Positions 33,591-42,846 of a DNA stretch of 64,000 nt are shown here, in pieces. The notes beneath the pieces were generated by a model that was not told the origin of the DNA, did not search any database, and saw nothing but the letters and a program-made list of their open reading frames with translations. The stretch spans positions 1 to 64,000 of the forward strand of contig NZ_CABFMQ020000142.1 in assembly GCF_901905185.1 (NCBI RefSeq). Reading direction: 5' to 3'. This stretch comes from Methylocella tundrae. Its GTDB lineage: Bacteria > Pseudomonadota > Alphaproteobacteria > Rhizobiales > Beijerinckiaceae. Both the position numbers and the translations under genes were made by a program. Position 1 is the stretch's first letter. Each line of letters starts with the position of its first letter.

Positions 33591-35528
33591 TCACGCAATC
33601 CGGCTCTTTAATGCGTCGCTTTCGCGGCCAAGGGTCGAAAGCACTTTGGCGACCACCGCCTTGGCGTCAAGACCTGCCTGCGCATAAAGTTTTTCCGGCT
33701 TGTCATGATCCTGGAAAACGTCGGGCAGCACCATCGAGCGAAATTTGAGCGCGCGCGGACCAGCGCCGTCGAGAACGCCCTCGTCGGTGAGCTTCTGGGC
33801 CACAAATGAGCCGAACCCGCCGACGGAGCCTTCCTCGATCGTGATCAGCACCTCATGATTGGCCGCGAGCCGCATCAGGAGATCGACATCCAGCGGCTTG
33901 GCGAAACGCGCATCGGCGACGGTCGTCGACACGCCATAGCCGGCAAGATCTTCGGCGGCTTTCAGAACCTCGGCGAGGCGCGCGCCGAAGGAAAGAATGG
34001 CGACCTTATTGCCTTCGCGCACAATGCGGCCGCGGCCGATCTCCAGCGGCTTTCCCTCAACCGGCATCTCGACGCCGACGCCTTCGCCGCGCGGATAGCG
34101 TAGCGCGATGGGCCCGGCGTCATAGGCCGCGGCGGTCGCGACCATGTGGACGAGTTCGGCTTCGTCGGCCGCCGCCATAACGACGATATTCGGCACGATG
34201 CCGAGGAACGCGACGTCGAACGAACCCGCATGCGTCGCGCCGTCCGCGCCAACGAGGCCAGCGCGGTCGATCGCGAAACGCACGGGGAGATTTTGGATCG
34301 CGACGTCATGCACGACCTGATCATAGCCGCGCTGGAGAAAGGTAGAGTAAAGCGCGCAGAAGGGCTTGTAGCCTTCGCTCGCGAGGCCGGCCGCGAAAGT
34401 CACCGCATGCTGCTCCGCGATGCCGACATCGAAGGTGCGATCGGGAAAGGACTTTTGGAAAATATCGAGTCCTGTGCCGCTCGGCATGGCGGCCGTGATC
34501 GCCACGATCTTGTCGTCCTTTGCCGCCTCCTTGACCAGGGCCTCCGCAAAGACGTTCGTGTAGACGGGCGCGTTGGGTTTCGGCTTGACCTGTTTGCCGG
34601 TCACCACGTCGAACATATTGACGGCGTGATATTTGTCCTTCGTCGCTTCGGCTGGAGCGTAGCCCTTGCCCTTTTGCGTCACGACATGCACGAGGATCGG
34701 TCCGGTCTCTTTGAAATCGCGGACGTTTTTCAAGACGGGCAGCATCTGGTCGAGGTTATGGCCGTCGATAGGCCCGACGTAATAAATCCCAAGCTCCTCG
34801 AACATGGTGCCGCCGGCCCAGAAATTGCGCGCGAATTCCTCGGTCTTGCGCGCCCTGTCGTAGACAAAGCGCGGCAGCAGCCTTCCCAGCTGTTTCACTG
34901 CCTCGCGGACGGAACGATAGGCGCCGCCCGACACGAGGCGGGCCAAATAGGCGGAGAGCGCTCCCGCTGGCGGAGCGATCGACATTTCATTGTCGTTCAG
35001 AATGATGATGAGGCGCGAATGCATCGCGCCGGCATTGTTCATGGCCTCATAGGCCATTCCCGCCGACATTGCGCCGTCGCCGATCACCGCTATGACGTTG
35101 CCGTTCTTGCCGGATAGGGTGTTGGCCACGGCCATGCCGAGCCCGGCCGAGATCGATGTCGAGGAATGGGCCGCCCCAAAAGGATCATATTCGCTTTCAG
35201 AGCGTCTGGTGAAACCGGAGAGTCCGCCGCCGCGACGCAGCGTCCTGATGCGCTCGCGCCGGCCGGTGAGGATTTTGTGCGGATAGGCTTGATGACCGAC
35301 GTCCCAGATCAACCGATCCTGCGGCGTATCGAACACATAATGCAGCGCGACCGTCAGTTCGACGACGCCAAGACCTGCTCCAAGATGGCCGCCGGTCACC
35401 GAAACGGCGCTAATCGTCTCCTCACGCAGTTCCTTAGCGACCTGCGCGAGCTCCGACTCGGGAAGCCGCCGCAGATCGGCAGGCGAATGGATCGTATCGA
35501 GCAGGGGAGTTGTCGAAGAAGTCGTCAC
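33591..35528 (-). CDS. dxs: 1-deoxy-D-xylulose-5-phosphate synthase
   Basis: The 645-residue thiamine-diphosphate enzyme condenses pyruvate with glyceraldehyde 3-phosphate. This is the first step of the non-mevalonate isoprenoid pathway and supplies thiamine and pyridoxal precursors. Motifs are WDVGHQAYPHKILTGR, the TPP-binding GDGAMSAGMAYEAMNNAG, the transketolase-type DRAGLVGADGATHAG and the C-terminal TIEEGSVGGFGSFV. Length is normal. The ATG at 35528 is divergent from ppdK with about 500 bp between. Confidence 0.96.
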   Translation of the reverse strand: MTTSSTTPLLDTIHSPADLRRLPESELAQVAKELREETISAVSVTGGHLGAGLGVVELTVALHYVFDTPQDRLIWDVGHQAYPHKILTGRRERIRTLRRGGGLSGFTRRSESEYDPFGAAHSSTSISAGLGMAVANTLSGKNGNVIAVIGDGAMSAGMAYEAMNNAGAMHSRLIIILNDNEMSIAPPAGALSAYLARLVSGGAYRSVREAVKQLGRLLPRFVYDRARKTEEFARNFWAGGTMFEELGIYYVGPIDGHNLDQMLPVLKNVRDFKETGPILVHVVTQKGKGYAPAEATKDKYHAVNMFDVVTGKQVKPKPNAPVYTNVFAEALVKEAAKDDKIVAITAAMPSGTGLDIFQKSFPDRTFDVGIAEQHAVTFAAGLASEGYKPFCALYSTFLQRGYDQVVHDVAIQNLPVRFAIDRAGLVGADGATHAGSFDVAFLGIVPNIVVMAAADEAELVHMVATAAAYDAGPIALRYPRGEGVGVEMPVEGKPLEIGRGRIVREGNKVAILSFGARLAEVLKAAEDLAGYGVSTTVADARFAKPLDVDLLMRLAANHEVLITIEEGSVGGFGSFVAQKLTDEGVLDGAGPRALKFRSMVLPDVFQDHDKPEKLYAQAGLDAKAVVAKVLSTLGRESDALKSRIA

Positions 35529-36029
35529 GCACGCCTCATAATTTATGCGAACTCTTTAAATTGCCGCGGGTTTCCGGCTAAAACCGAAGCCGAAAGCCGC
35601 ACCCTTAAAGAAAAGCGAAAATCCATTCAATGCGGCAAAAACCGCCCTTTTGATCTTGCCAACCCCTCCAAAAGATGAATAACCAACAATTTTTGGCGTC
35701 GCAACGCGAACTCGCCTCCGGGGAACATTTCATCAACAGGCGCGGCCTTTGGGTCACAGTTCTCCCGCGGCGCGACTTACCTCTTTTCCAAGCGCGGCGC
35801 CGATGCGCACGGTTGAACGGCCGGGTGAGGCGTCGAACCGCTCAAACAGAGCGGCGATGTCGCGCCTCCCTTCATTTTGCAGCATCAGCTGAACCGGCCT
35901 TAGGACAAGGTTTTTCGCGGCGCCGTCGTAAAACCGCTAAGGTCCGCTTTGTCCCCCGGCGTAGGCGCGCGGCGCACGCGTCGGACAATCGGACGGCGTG
36001 CCGCGCGCGGCTTTTACAGAGGAGCCCAG
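35529..36029. other. 501-bp intergenic region between divergent dxs and ppdK
   Basis: No gene is supported. A 131-codon plus-strand frame (35675-36070) is arginine-rich, overlaps the start of ppdK and looks like chance in GC-rich DNA. The first ~170 bp beside dxs are less GC-rich. The region should contain both promoters, but no confident hexamers or operators were recognised apart from the ppdK ribosome-binding site AGAGGAG at 36018-36024. Confidence 0.5.
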
Positions 36030-38762
36030 ATGGCCAAATGGGTGTATACGTTCGGCGATGGTCGCGCTGAAGGGTCAAGCGCCATGCGCGATCTTTTAGG
36101 CGGGAAGGGCGCTGATCTAGCGGAGATGGCGAATCTTGGCCTGCCGGTTCCGCCTGGCTTCACGATCACGACCGACGTTTGCACCTATTTCTACGAAAAC
36201 CAGAAGCGCTTTCCGTCTGAGCTCGCGGCCGACGTCGAGGCCTCGCTCGCGCATATCGGCAAGCTGACCGGCAAGACGTTCGGCGATGAAGAGGCGCCGC
36301 TGCTTGTCTCGGTCCGGTCCGGCGCGAGAGCGTCGATGCCCGGCATGATGGATACGGTCTTGAATCTCGGCCTCAATGACGTCACCGTCAGGGCACTCGC
36401 GAAAAGCGCGGGGGATGAGCGTTTCGCCTTCGATTCCTATCGCCGGTTCATCCAGATGTATTCCAATGTCGTGCTCGGCATTGGCCATCACCATTTTGAA
36501 GACGCGCTGGAATCCTACAAAGAGGCCAAGGGCGTCTCGCTCGACACGGAGCTCCGCGCGGAGGATTGGCAAAAGCTCGTCGTCGCATTCAAGGCGACGG
36601 TCGAGGAAGAGAGCGGAAAGCCTTTTCCGCAAAGCCCGCAAGAGCAGCTCTGGGGCGCAATCGCCGCAGTGTTCGGGTCATGGCTGACCCCGCGCGCCAT
36701 CATCTACCGGCGCATCCATGGCATTCCGTCCGATTGGGGCACCGCCGTCAATGTGCAGGCGATGGTGTTCGGCAATATGGGACCAACGTCCGCGACAGGC
36801 GTCGCCTTCACCCGCAATCCGTCGACAGGCGCGAAGGAGCTTTATGGCGAATTCCTGATCAATGCGCAGGGCGAAGACGTCGTCTCTGGCATTAGAACGC
36901 CGCAGAATATCACCGAGACCGCCCGCCTCGCCGCCGGTTCCGGCAAGCCTTCGATGGAAACGGCGATGCCCATTGTCTTCGCCGAATTCGTGCGGACGAC
37001 GGAACTGCTCGAACGTCACTACCGGGATATGCAGGATATGGAGTTCACCGTTGAAAACGGCAAACTCTGGATGCTGCAGACCCGCAGCGGGAAGCGCACG
37101 AGTCTCGCGGCGCTGCGCATCGCCGTAGATATGACGTGCGAGGGTCTGATCAGCAAGGAGGAAGCGATCAATCGGATCGATCCCGCTTCGCTCGATCAGC
37201 TGCTGCATCCGGCGATCAGCCCGCACGCCCTGCGCAATGTCATCGCTGCCGGACTGCCGGCGTCGCCCGGAGCCGCGAGCGGCGAGATCGTGTTTTCAGC
37301 CGATGAGGCCGAGCAGCTGAGGAACATGGGCCGCAAGGTCGTCCTCGTGCGCATAGAGACATGCCCCGACGACATTCATGGCATGCACGCCGCGGAAGGC
37401 ATTCTGACGACGCGGGGCGGCATGACCTCCCACGCGGCGGTGGTCGCGCGCGGCATGGGAAAACCTTGCGTCACGGGCGCCGCGACGATCCGGGTCGATT
37501 ATGCCAAAGCCACAATGTCCGCGGCGGGGGTGGTCTTGAGGAAGGGCGACATGCTGACCATCGACGGCGCCACGGGCCAGGTGATTCAAGGCTCTATCCG
37601 CATGAGCCGGCCTGAATTGACGGGCGAGTTCGCGATCCTGATGAAGTGGGCGGACGAAGCGCGGCGGATGGAGGTGCGCGCCAATGCGGAGACGCCGCAA
37701 GACGCTCGCGCCGCCCGGAAATTTGGCGCAGAAGGCATTGGCCTCTGCCGGACGGAGCATATGTTTTTCGAGGGCGACAGGCTGACCGCCGTGCGCGAGA
37801 TGATCCTCGCCGACGATCCGCGCGGAAGGCGCGCCGCGCTCGACAAGCTGCTGCCGATGCAGCGCAGCGATTTCATCGAGCTGTTCGGGATCATGGCCGG
37901 ACTGCCGGTGACGATCCGGCTGCTTGACCCGCCGCTGCATGAATTCCTGCCGCATGCGCCGCAGGAAATCGAGCAGCTCGCCGTCGCGCTCGGACTCTCG
38001 TCGGAGAAAATTCTACGGCGCCTCAGCGAGCTCAAAGAAGTCAACCCGATGCTTGGCTTTCGGGGCTCCCGGCTGACGATCGCCTATCCGGAAATCACTG
38101 AGATGCAGGCGCGCGCCATTTTCGAGGCCGCGGTCGAGGTCAAACACCGAACGGGCGCCCTGGTGCGGCCCGAGATCATGGCGCCGCTGATCATCGCCAA
38201 GCATGAATTCGATCTCGTCAAGGCGAGGGTGGACGCAATCGCCAAAGCCGTCGAGACTGAATCGGGACAGACCATTCCCTATACGGTCGGCACGATGATC
38301 GAAACGCCGCGCGCCTGCCTGCGCGCCGGCGAGATCGCTGCGACCGCCGAATTTTTTTCGTTCGGAACCAATGATCTGACCCAGACTTGCCTGGCCTTGT
38401 CGCGCGACGACGCCGGCTCGTTTCTCGGGCCTTATGTCAGCTCCGGCATTCTGGCGGCCGACCCCTTCGTCACAATCGACAGGGAAGGCGTCGGCGAACT
38501 CGTCGCCATCGCCGCTCAACGAAGCCGCGCGACGCGACCGGAGATCAAGCTCGGCATTTGCGGTGAACATGGGGGCGATCCGGCCTCCATCGAATTCTGT
38601 GAAAAGCTGGCGCTGGATTACGTGTCCTGCTCGCCTTTCCGCGTGCCGATCGCAAGGCTGGCGGCGGCGCAAGCGGCGATTGCGCTGAAGAAATCGCCGG
38701 CGGTTCGAGACGCAAGCCACGCTGCGCCGCCGCAGGACAAGGCCGAGCCGTTCTCAGTTTAG
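36030..38762 (+). CDS. ppdK: Pyruvate, phosphate dikinase
   Basis: The 910-residue enzyme interconverts pyruvate, ATP and phosphate with PEP, AMP and pyrophosphate, and can support gluconeogenesis or C1 assimilation. The start at 36030 follows AGAGGAG and gives MAKWVYTFGDG; a longer upstream frame is not coding. The N-terminal ATP-grasp domain has LLGGKGADLAEM and SVRSGARASMPGMMDT. The phosphohistidine domain has GGMTSHAAVVARGMGKPCV. The C-terminal PEP domain has GLCRTEHMF, FGTNDLTQ and the catalytic cysteine in GICGEHGGDP. Its stop overlaps the stop of the convergent FkbM gene by 4 nt. Confidence 0.96.
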   Translation: MAKWVYTFGDGRAEGSSAMRDLLGGKGADLAEMANLGLPVPPGFTITTDVCTYFYENQKRFPSELAADVEASLAHIGKLTGKTFGDEEAPLLVSVRSGARASMPGMMDTVLNLGLNDVTVRALAKSAGDERFAFDSYRRFIQMYSNVVLGIGHHHFEDALESYKEAKGVSLDTELRAEDWQKLVVAFKATVEEESGKPFPQSPQEQLWGAIAAVFGSWLTPRAIIYRRIHGIPSDWGTAVNVQAMVFGNMGPTSATGVAFTRNPSTGAKELYGEFLINAQGEDVVSGIRTPQNITETARLAAGSGKPSMETAMPIVFAEFVRTTELLERHYRDMQDMEFTVENGKLWMLQTRSGKRTSLAALRIAVDMTCEGLISKEEAINRIDPASLDQLLHPAISPHALRNVIAAGLPASPGAASGEIVFSADEAEQLRNMGRKVVLVRIETCPDDIHGMHAAEGILTTRGGMTSHAAVVARGMGKPCVTGAATIRVDYAKATMSAAGVVLRKGDMLTIDGATGQVIQGSIRMSRPELTGEFAILMKWADEARRMEVRANAETPQDARAARKFGAEGIGLCRTEHMFFEGDRLTAVREMILADDPRGRRAALDKLLPMQRSDFIELFGIMAGLPVTIRLLDPPLHEFLPHAPQEIEQLAVALGLSSEKILRRLSELKEVNPMLGFRGSRLTIAYPEITEMQARAIFEAAVEVKHRTGALVRPEIMAPLIIAKHEFDLVKARVDAIAKAVETESGQTIPYTVGTMIETPRACLRAGEIAATAEFFSFGTNDLTQTCLALSRDDAGSFLGPYVSSGILAADPFVTIDREGVGELVAIAAQRSRATRPEIKLGICGEHGGDPASIEFCEKLALDYVSCSPFRVPIARLAAAQAAIALKKSPAVRDASHAAPPQDKAEPFSV

Positions 38763-39637
38763 CTCAGCGTTTCGAACCATTGATCCAGAAAATCCCGATG
38801 CAAGTAGAACCAGTCCAGCGGGAAACCCTCGCGGATCAGGAAATATTTGTTGGCGACAAGCAGCTGGTCAAGCTCGGCGGAAGGTCTCTCGACGCCGATG
38901 CAGTTGAATTTCCATTTATCGAAGGGAAACGCCTGTAGAATTTCAAATTCGGCCCCTTCGACGTCGAAACTGAAGTAGTCGATCGTGCTTGGAGCGTTCC
39001 ATTTCGTCAGCAAATCATCGAGCGTGATTGTCTCGACAAGATAACTTTTTTGGATCGTACCGAAGGAGGGAGGCTGGAAGCCCGATCCGGCGTCATCAAT
39101 ATCCTCCATGACAGACAAAAGCGTATTCCCAGTGGCCGCGTCAGGATTGATCGCCACCTGGCCATTGTCCTGTACTTCCAACATACGCACCGTTTTGCGG
39201 CTGCCGGCGATGGTCGCCCGTTCACACTTCGCTTTCGGGCGATTTTTTACCATGGAATCAAAAGCGTCGGTCGGCTCGACGAGAATGCCCGACCAATCAA
39301 AAAAAGTCTCAAGAATCAGCGTGTTGGAAAGATATCGACCGTCGCCGCCGCCAATTTCAAGAAAAAATCCTTGTCTCTTTCGGCGAAAAATCTTCTCTAC
39401 TACAAACCGATCCTGACCACATTGGCTAACCCAATGAATTGGAGGGCGACGCCGTTTGATGAAAGCCAGCAACTTTTCCGCCGCGAGATCTAAAACCTGT
39501 CTATATTTCAAAGCCATCATACCATCGGTCACGCTTGCGGGCACCGGAGGGGTGGGAAGCGCCTGGAACGTCGATGGCCCGGCTTGATCCGAATTCAACG
39601 GACTCGCGGAGGTATTTTTGAGTCGATCTGATTCCAT
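38759..39637 (-). CDS. FkbM family methyltransferase
   Basis: The 292-residue protein has the FkbM SAM-methyltransferase pattern. It shows SQCGQDRFVVEKIF and the GFFLEIGGGDGRYLSNTLILE SAM-binding region, then GILVEPTDAF, and later IDYFSFDVEGAEFEIL. Such enzymes O-methylate sugars or secondary metabolites. The first ~60 residues are less conserved. The gene is divergent from a GT2 glycosyltransferase 68 bp away, and both are less GC-rich than their neighbours, suggesting a small acquired glycan-modification pair. Confidence 0.85.
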   Translation of the reverse strand: MESDRLKNTSASPLNSDQAGPSTFQALPTPPVPASVTDGMMALKYRQVLDLAAEKLLAFIKRRRPPIHWVSQCGQDRFVVEKIFRRKRQGFFLEIGGGDGRYLSNTLILETFFDWSGILVEPTDAFDSMVKNRPKAKCERATIAGSRKTVRMLEVQDNGQVAINPDAATGNTLLSVMEDIDDAGSGFQPPSFGTIQKSYLVETITLDDLLTKWNAPSTIDYFSFDVEGAEFEILQAFPFDKWKFNCIGVERPSAELDQLLVANKYFLIREGFPLDWFYLHRDFLDQWFETLS

Positions 39638-39705
39638 GAGGGCGAAAGGCCTACTTCTGATAAAGCGATTTTCAACGCCAAATATTGACGCGATCGGATA
39701 TCCGC

Positions 39706-40635
39706 ATGCAATTTAATATTGTGACGCCTGTGCTTAACGGAGAGCAATTCATCAATGAAACTATCTTGAGCGTGGTGACTCAAGCGGGTCCATTCTCGGT
39801 GCGGTATCATCTGCAAGACGGCGGATCAACGGATTCAACGATCAAATTATTGGCCGCGTGGCAAGCCCGCCTTGCAAATGACTTTCCAATCAATTGCAAA
39901 GGCATCGAATTTTCTTTTGTCAGCGAAGGTGATCGTGGTCTCTATGACGCTGTGAACCGCGGCTTCGCCGCCTGCGGCAATGCGGATGCGATGAGCTGGA
40001 TCAATGCCGACGACCGCCTGGAGCCGGGAGCTTTGGCTACCGTCGCGCGGGTATTCGAGACTAATCCGGACGTCGATTGGGTGACGGGGCGCCCGACGGT
40101 CATCGCCGAAGGGGGCGAGGTGTTGCACATGTCTCCGATCATAGCCTTCCCGCGAAAAGCCGTGGCTGCCGGAATCTTCGACGGCCGTTTCGCTCGACCT
40201 TTCATCCAGCAGGAAGGCACGTTCTGGCGCCCGAAGCTATGGGACGAGGCCGGCGGCCTTAACGCTGAATTCCGTTTGGCCGGCGATTTCGACCTGTGGC
40301 GGCGCTTCGCAAAGCGCGCCGATCTCGTGATCATAGACGCAATTTTAGGGTGCTTTCGGATGCGATCCGGGCAGCTCTCGGAAAACCGGGTCTCTTATCA
40401 CGCCGAAATCGACGCTTCGATGCAACCGGCCGAGAAGGAGTTGCGCAGCAGAGCTTCCGGTCTGTACCGGGCGCGCCGATTTTCATATCCGGTCATATTT
40501 TGGCGTGACGGCAGATGGATGCGGGAATGCTGGCCCATGGCCGTCATGCCCTGTTTTGGCGGCAAGGGCTTTGGAATGGAGCATTGGCGTCTGCGAATCT
40601 CGGGACTGTTATTCGGCGGCGGTTTACCCGACTGA
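39706..40635 (+). CDS. GT2 family glycosyltransferase
   Basis: The 309-residue product is a WcaA-like GT-A glycosyltransferase. The start at ATG 39706 gives MQFNIVTPVLNGEQFINETI. Motifs are YHLQDGGSTDSTIKLL, the metal-binding WINADDRLEPG (DxD-like) and the acceptor-site segment with FIQQEGTFWRPKLWDEAGGL. No membrane segment is obvious. It probably transfers a sugar to an extracellular or surface glycan together with the divergent FkbM gene. Its 3' end overlaps the convergent opgH end by 12 nt. Confidence 0.85.
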   Translation: MQFNIVTPVLNGEQFINETILSVVTQAGPFSVRYHLQDGGSTDSTIKLLAAWQARLANDFPINCKGIEFSFVSEGDRGLYDAVNRGFAACGNADAMSWINADDRLEPGALATVARVFETNPDVDWVTGRPTVIAEGGEVLHMSPIIAFPRKAVAAGIFDGRFARPFIQQEGTFWRPKLWDEAGGLNAEFRLAGDFDLWRRFAKRADLVIIDAILGCFRMRSGQLSENRVSYHAEIDASMQPAEKELRSRASGLYRARRFSYPVIFWRDGRWMRECWPMAVMPCFGGKGFGMEHWRLRISGLLFGGGLPD

Positions 40636-42846
40636 GGATAGAGCCTCAGGCATGGAACGGCTTCGCGGCAGACCCAATAGGCGCTCCAGCAGCCTGCGGT
40701 CTTGGAGAAGCGCCATGCGCTCTTTCGGTTTCAGCCAGGACAGAGCTTCATCAAATGTCTCCGCCTGGTTGACCTTTGCTTCGGCGAGCGCCCATTCCGG
40801 CGATATGTCGCCGGTTCTGCGGCTTTGTCCGCCCGGGAGCCAGGCGACGTGAAGCGCCCAGAATTTCGCATCGTCTGAAAGCGCGGCCAGCCGAGACCCG
40901 TCTTCGGCGGGGTCGCCCTCGATCTGTTGCGCCAGATCATTGGCGCGGGCGACCAGCGGCGGCTTCGATTGCTCCTCCGGAGTCAAAAGCAGGCCGGCCC
41001 GGCGGAACGCAAGGCCAACGTTCAAAAGCCCCGTCGACCACGACAAGAAAATCGCCAATATGAGGCCGAAAATCGTCGGCGACATCCAGGCGACGAGAGA
41101 CGGAGAGATCAGGAACCCGGCGATCAGGGTGATGACGCCCATGGCGACGTGGGAGCGGTGGCGCCTGACGATCGCCTTGAAGGGAATGGAGCCGTCATCG
41201 CGCCGTTGCGGATCCCAGCCCGTGTCGAAGCCAAACACGAAATGCATGACGTGACCCGCCTGAATCAGCATCATGCTGGGCGCCAGCAGGGCTGACATGA
41301 CGATCTCAAAGAGCGTCGAGAGCACGAGCCTCACGGCGCCGCCGCTGCCGCGCCGGGTGCGGCCCTGGATAAGGGCGAGCAGCAGGCCGAAAAACTTCGG
41401 CAGCAGCAGGATCGTCATGGTCAGCGCAAAGAGGCTGAGAGACCGCGCGGCGTCGAATCGCGGCCACGCGGGAAACAGAGTGAATTCGCTGGTGAAATAC
41501 TCAGGACGGATGTAGCTCGCCTGAAGCACCAGCATGATGCCGACGAAGAGTTGCAGCATCCACAGCGGCGACGACACATAGGCCATGATGCCGGTGACGA
41601 AATGCTGTCGCGACGCGAGACGAAATCCTTTCGCTGGCAGCACGCGCAGATGCTGAAGATTGCCCTGGCACCAGCGCCGGTCGCGCGCGGAGAGATCAAT
41701 GAGAGAAGGAGGGCTCTCCTCGAAACTGCCGCCCAGCGTCGGCAGCATGTACACAGCGTATCCTGCGCGCAGGATCAAGGCCGCTTCGACGAAATCATGA
41801 CTGAGGATATGGCCGCCGAAGGGAGGCCGCCCGCGGAGCGTCGGCAAGCCGCAATGGGCGGCGAAAGCCCTGGTGCGGATGATGGCGTTGTGGCCCCAAT
41901 AATTGCCTTCGCGCCCCATCCAGACGGATACGCCGGCGGCGATCACGGGGCCATAGATCCTGGCCGCGAATTGCTGAACGCGGGCGAAAAGGGTGTTGCG
42001 ATTGATGATGAGCGGCAGCGTTTGAATGATCCCCGAGTCGGGATCATCCTCCATCGCCGCGGCGAGCGCGACAATAGACCGGCCGGTCATCAGGCTGTCG
42101 GCGTCGAGAACGACCATATGCTCATAGCGGCCGCCCCAGCGGGTGACGAAATCCTCGATGTTGCCGGCTTTCCGGTTGGTGTTTTTCGGCCGGTGCCGGT
42201 AATAGATCTGCCCCGTCAGGCCGAGCCTTTGCCGGAGGGAGATAAACGCCTGCTCCTCGGCGAGGAATACGTCGGGATCGGTGGTGTCCGACAGGAAGAA
42301 CCAGTCGAAAGAGGCTCCGACCCCTGAGGTTTCGACATCCTCGTACATCGCCTGCAGGGCGCTGAATATGCGCGCCGGCGCCTCATTGTAGATCGGCATG
42401 ACGATCGCCGTGCGCTCACGCAAGGAGGCCGGAAGAGCGGGCGGCTTGGGGGCGAGAAACAATAGCCAGAAGAAGCCGGCGATCGCATTGGTGAAAGCGA
42501 GCGCGATCCAGGAAAAGGTGGCGACGAAGAGGATCACCAGCGCCCACTCGAGCAGCGTCACGCCGCCGACGGCGACGACTTCGTACATTTCGTAGGCGCC
42601 ATAGGCCGTCAGCGCGAAACCGCCGCCGAAGATGAACAGTCGCGCCAGCAGCACGCCCGCCCACGGGGAGCGCCTGGTCTGTTTGCGCCGGCTCCCGGGA
42701 TCGAATTCCGACAGGCTCTGCGTCGGCATCTCCAGTGGCGCTTCCGGCGGCATGCAGGGAAATAGAGAGCCGACGGACAATTCCGTCACGCGCGGCTGTC
42801 GCAACGCCGCTTCGGCCTTGGTCAGGGCGTCCATCGGTAAATCCAT
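40624..42846 (-). CDS. opgH: Glucans biosynthesis glucosyltransferase H
   Basis: The 740-residue inner-membrane enzyme polymerises and exports the beta-glucan backbone of osmoregulated periplasmic glucans. A cytoplasmic N-terminus is followed by two membrane helices (about 65-125). The GT2 domain has TAIVMPIYNEAPARIFSAL, the acidic motif LDADSLMTGRS, HDFVEAALILRAGY and the processive signature RRWCQGNLQHLR. Several C-terminal membrane helices follow, including those near residues 405-490 and 560-620. It overlaps the end of the upstream opgG/opgD gene by 25 nt, indicating an operon. Confidence 0.93.
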   Translation of the reverse strand: MDLPMDALTKAEAALRQPRVTELSVGSLFPCMPPEAPLEMPTQSLSEFDPGSRRKQTRRSPWAGVLLARLFIFGGGFALTAYGAYEMYEVVAVGGVTLLEWALVILFVATFSWIALAFTNAIAGFFWLLFLAPKPPALPASLRERTAIVMPIYNEAPARIFSALQAMYEDVETSGVGASFDWFFLSDTTDPDVFLAEEQAFISLRQRLGLTGQIYYRHRPKNTNRKAGNIEDFVTRWGGRYEHMVVLDADSLMTGRSIVALAAAMEDDPDSGIIQTLPLIINRNTLFARVQQFAARIYGPVIAAGVSVWMGREGNYWGHNAIIRTRAFAAHCGLPTLRGRPPFGGHILSHDFVEAALILRAGYAVYMLPTLGGSFEESPPSLIDLSARDRRWCQGNLQHLRVLPAKGFRLASRQHFVTGIMAYVSSPLWMLQLFVGIMLVLQASYIRPEYFTSEFTLFPAWPRFDAARSLSLFALTMTILLLPKFFGLLLALIQGRTRRGSGGAVRLVLSTLFEIVMSALLAPSMMLIQAGHVMHFVFGFDTGWDPQRRDDGSIPFKAIVRRHRSHVAMGVITLIAGFLISPSLVAWMSPTIFGLILAIFLSWSTGLLNVGLAFRRAGLLLTPEEQSKPPLVARANDLAQQIEGDPAEDGSRLAALSDDAKFWALHVAWLPGGQSRRTGDISPEWALAEAKVNQAETFDEALSWLKPKERMALLQDRRLLERLLGLPRSRSMPEALSSVG

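Noticed and set aside
35675..36070. 131-codon plus-strand frame upstream of ppdK
   Set aside because: It is arginine-rich, overlaps the well-supported ppdK start and has no homology pattern.
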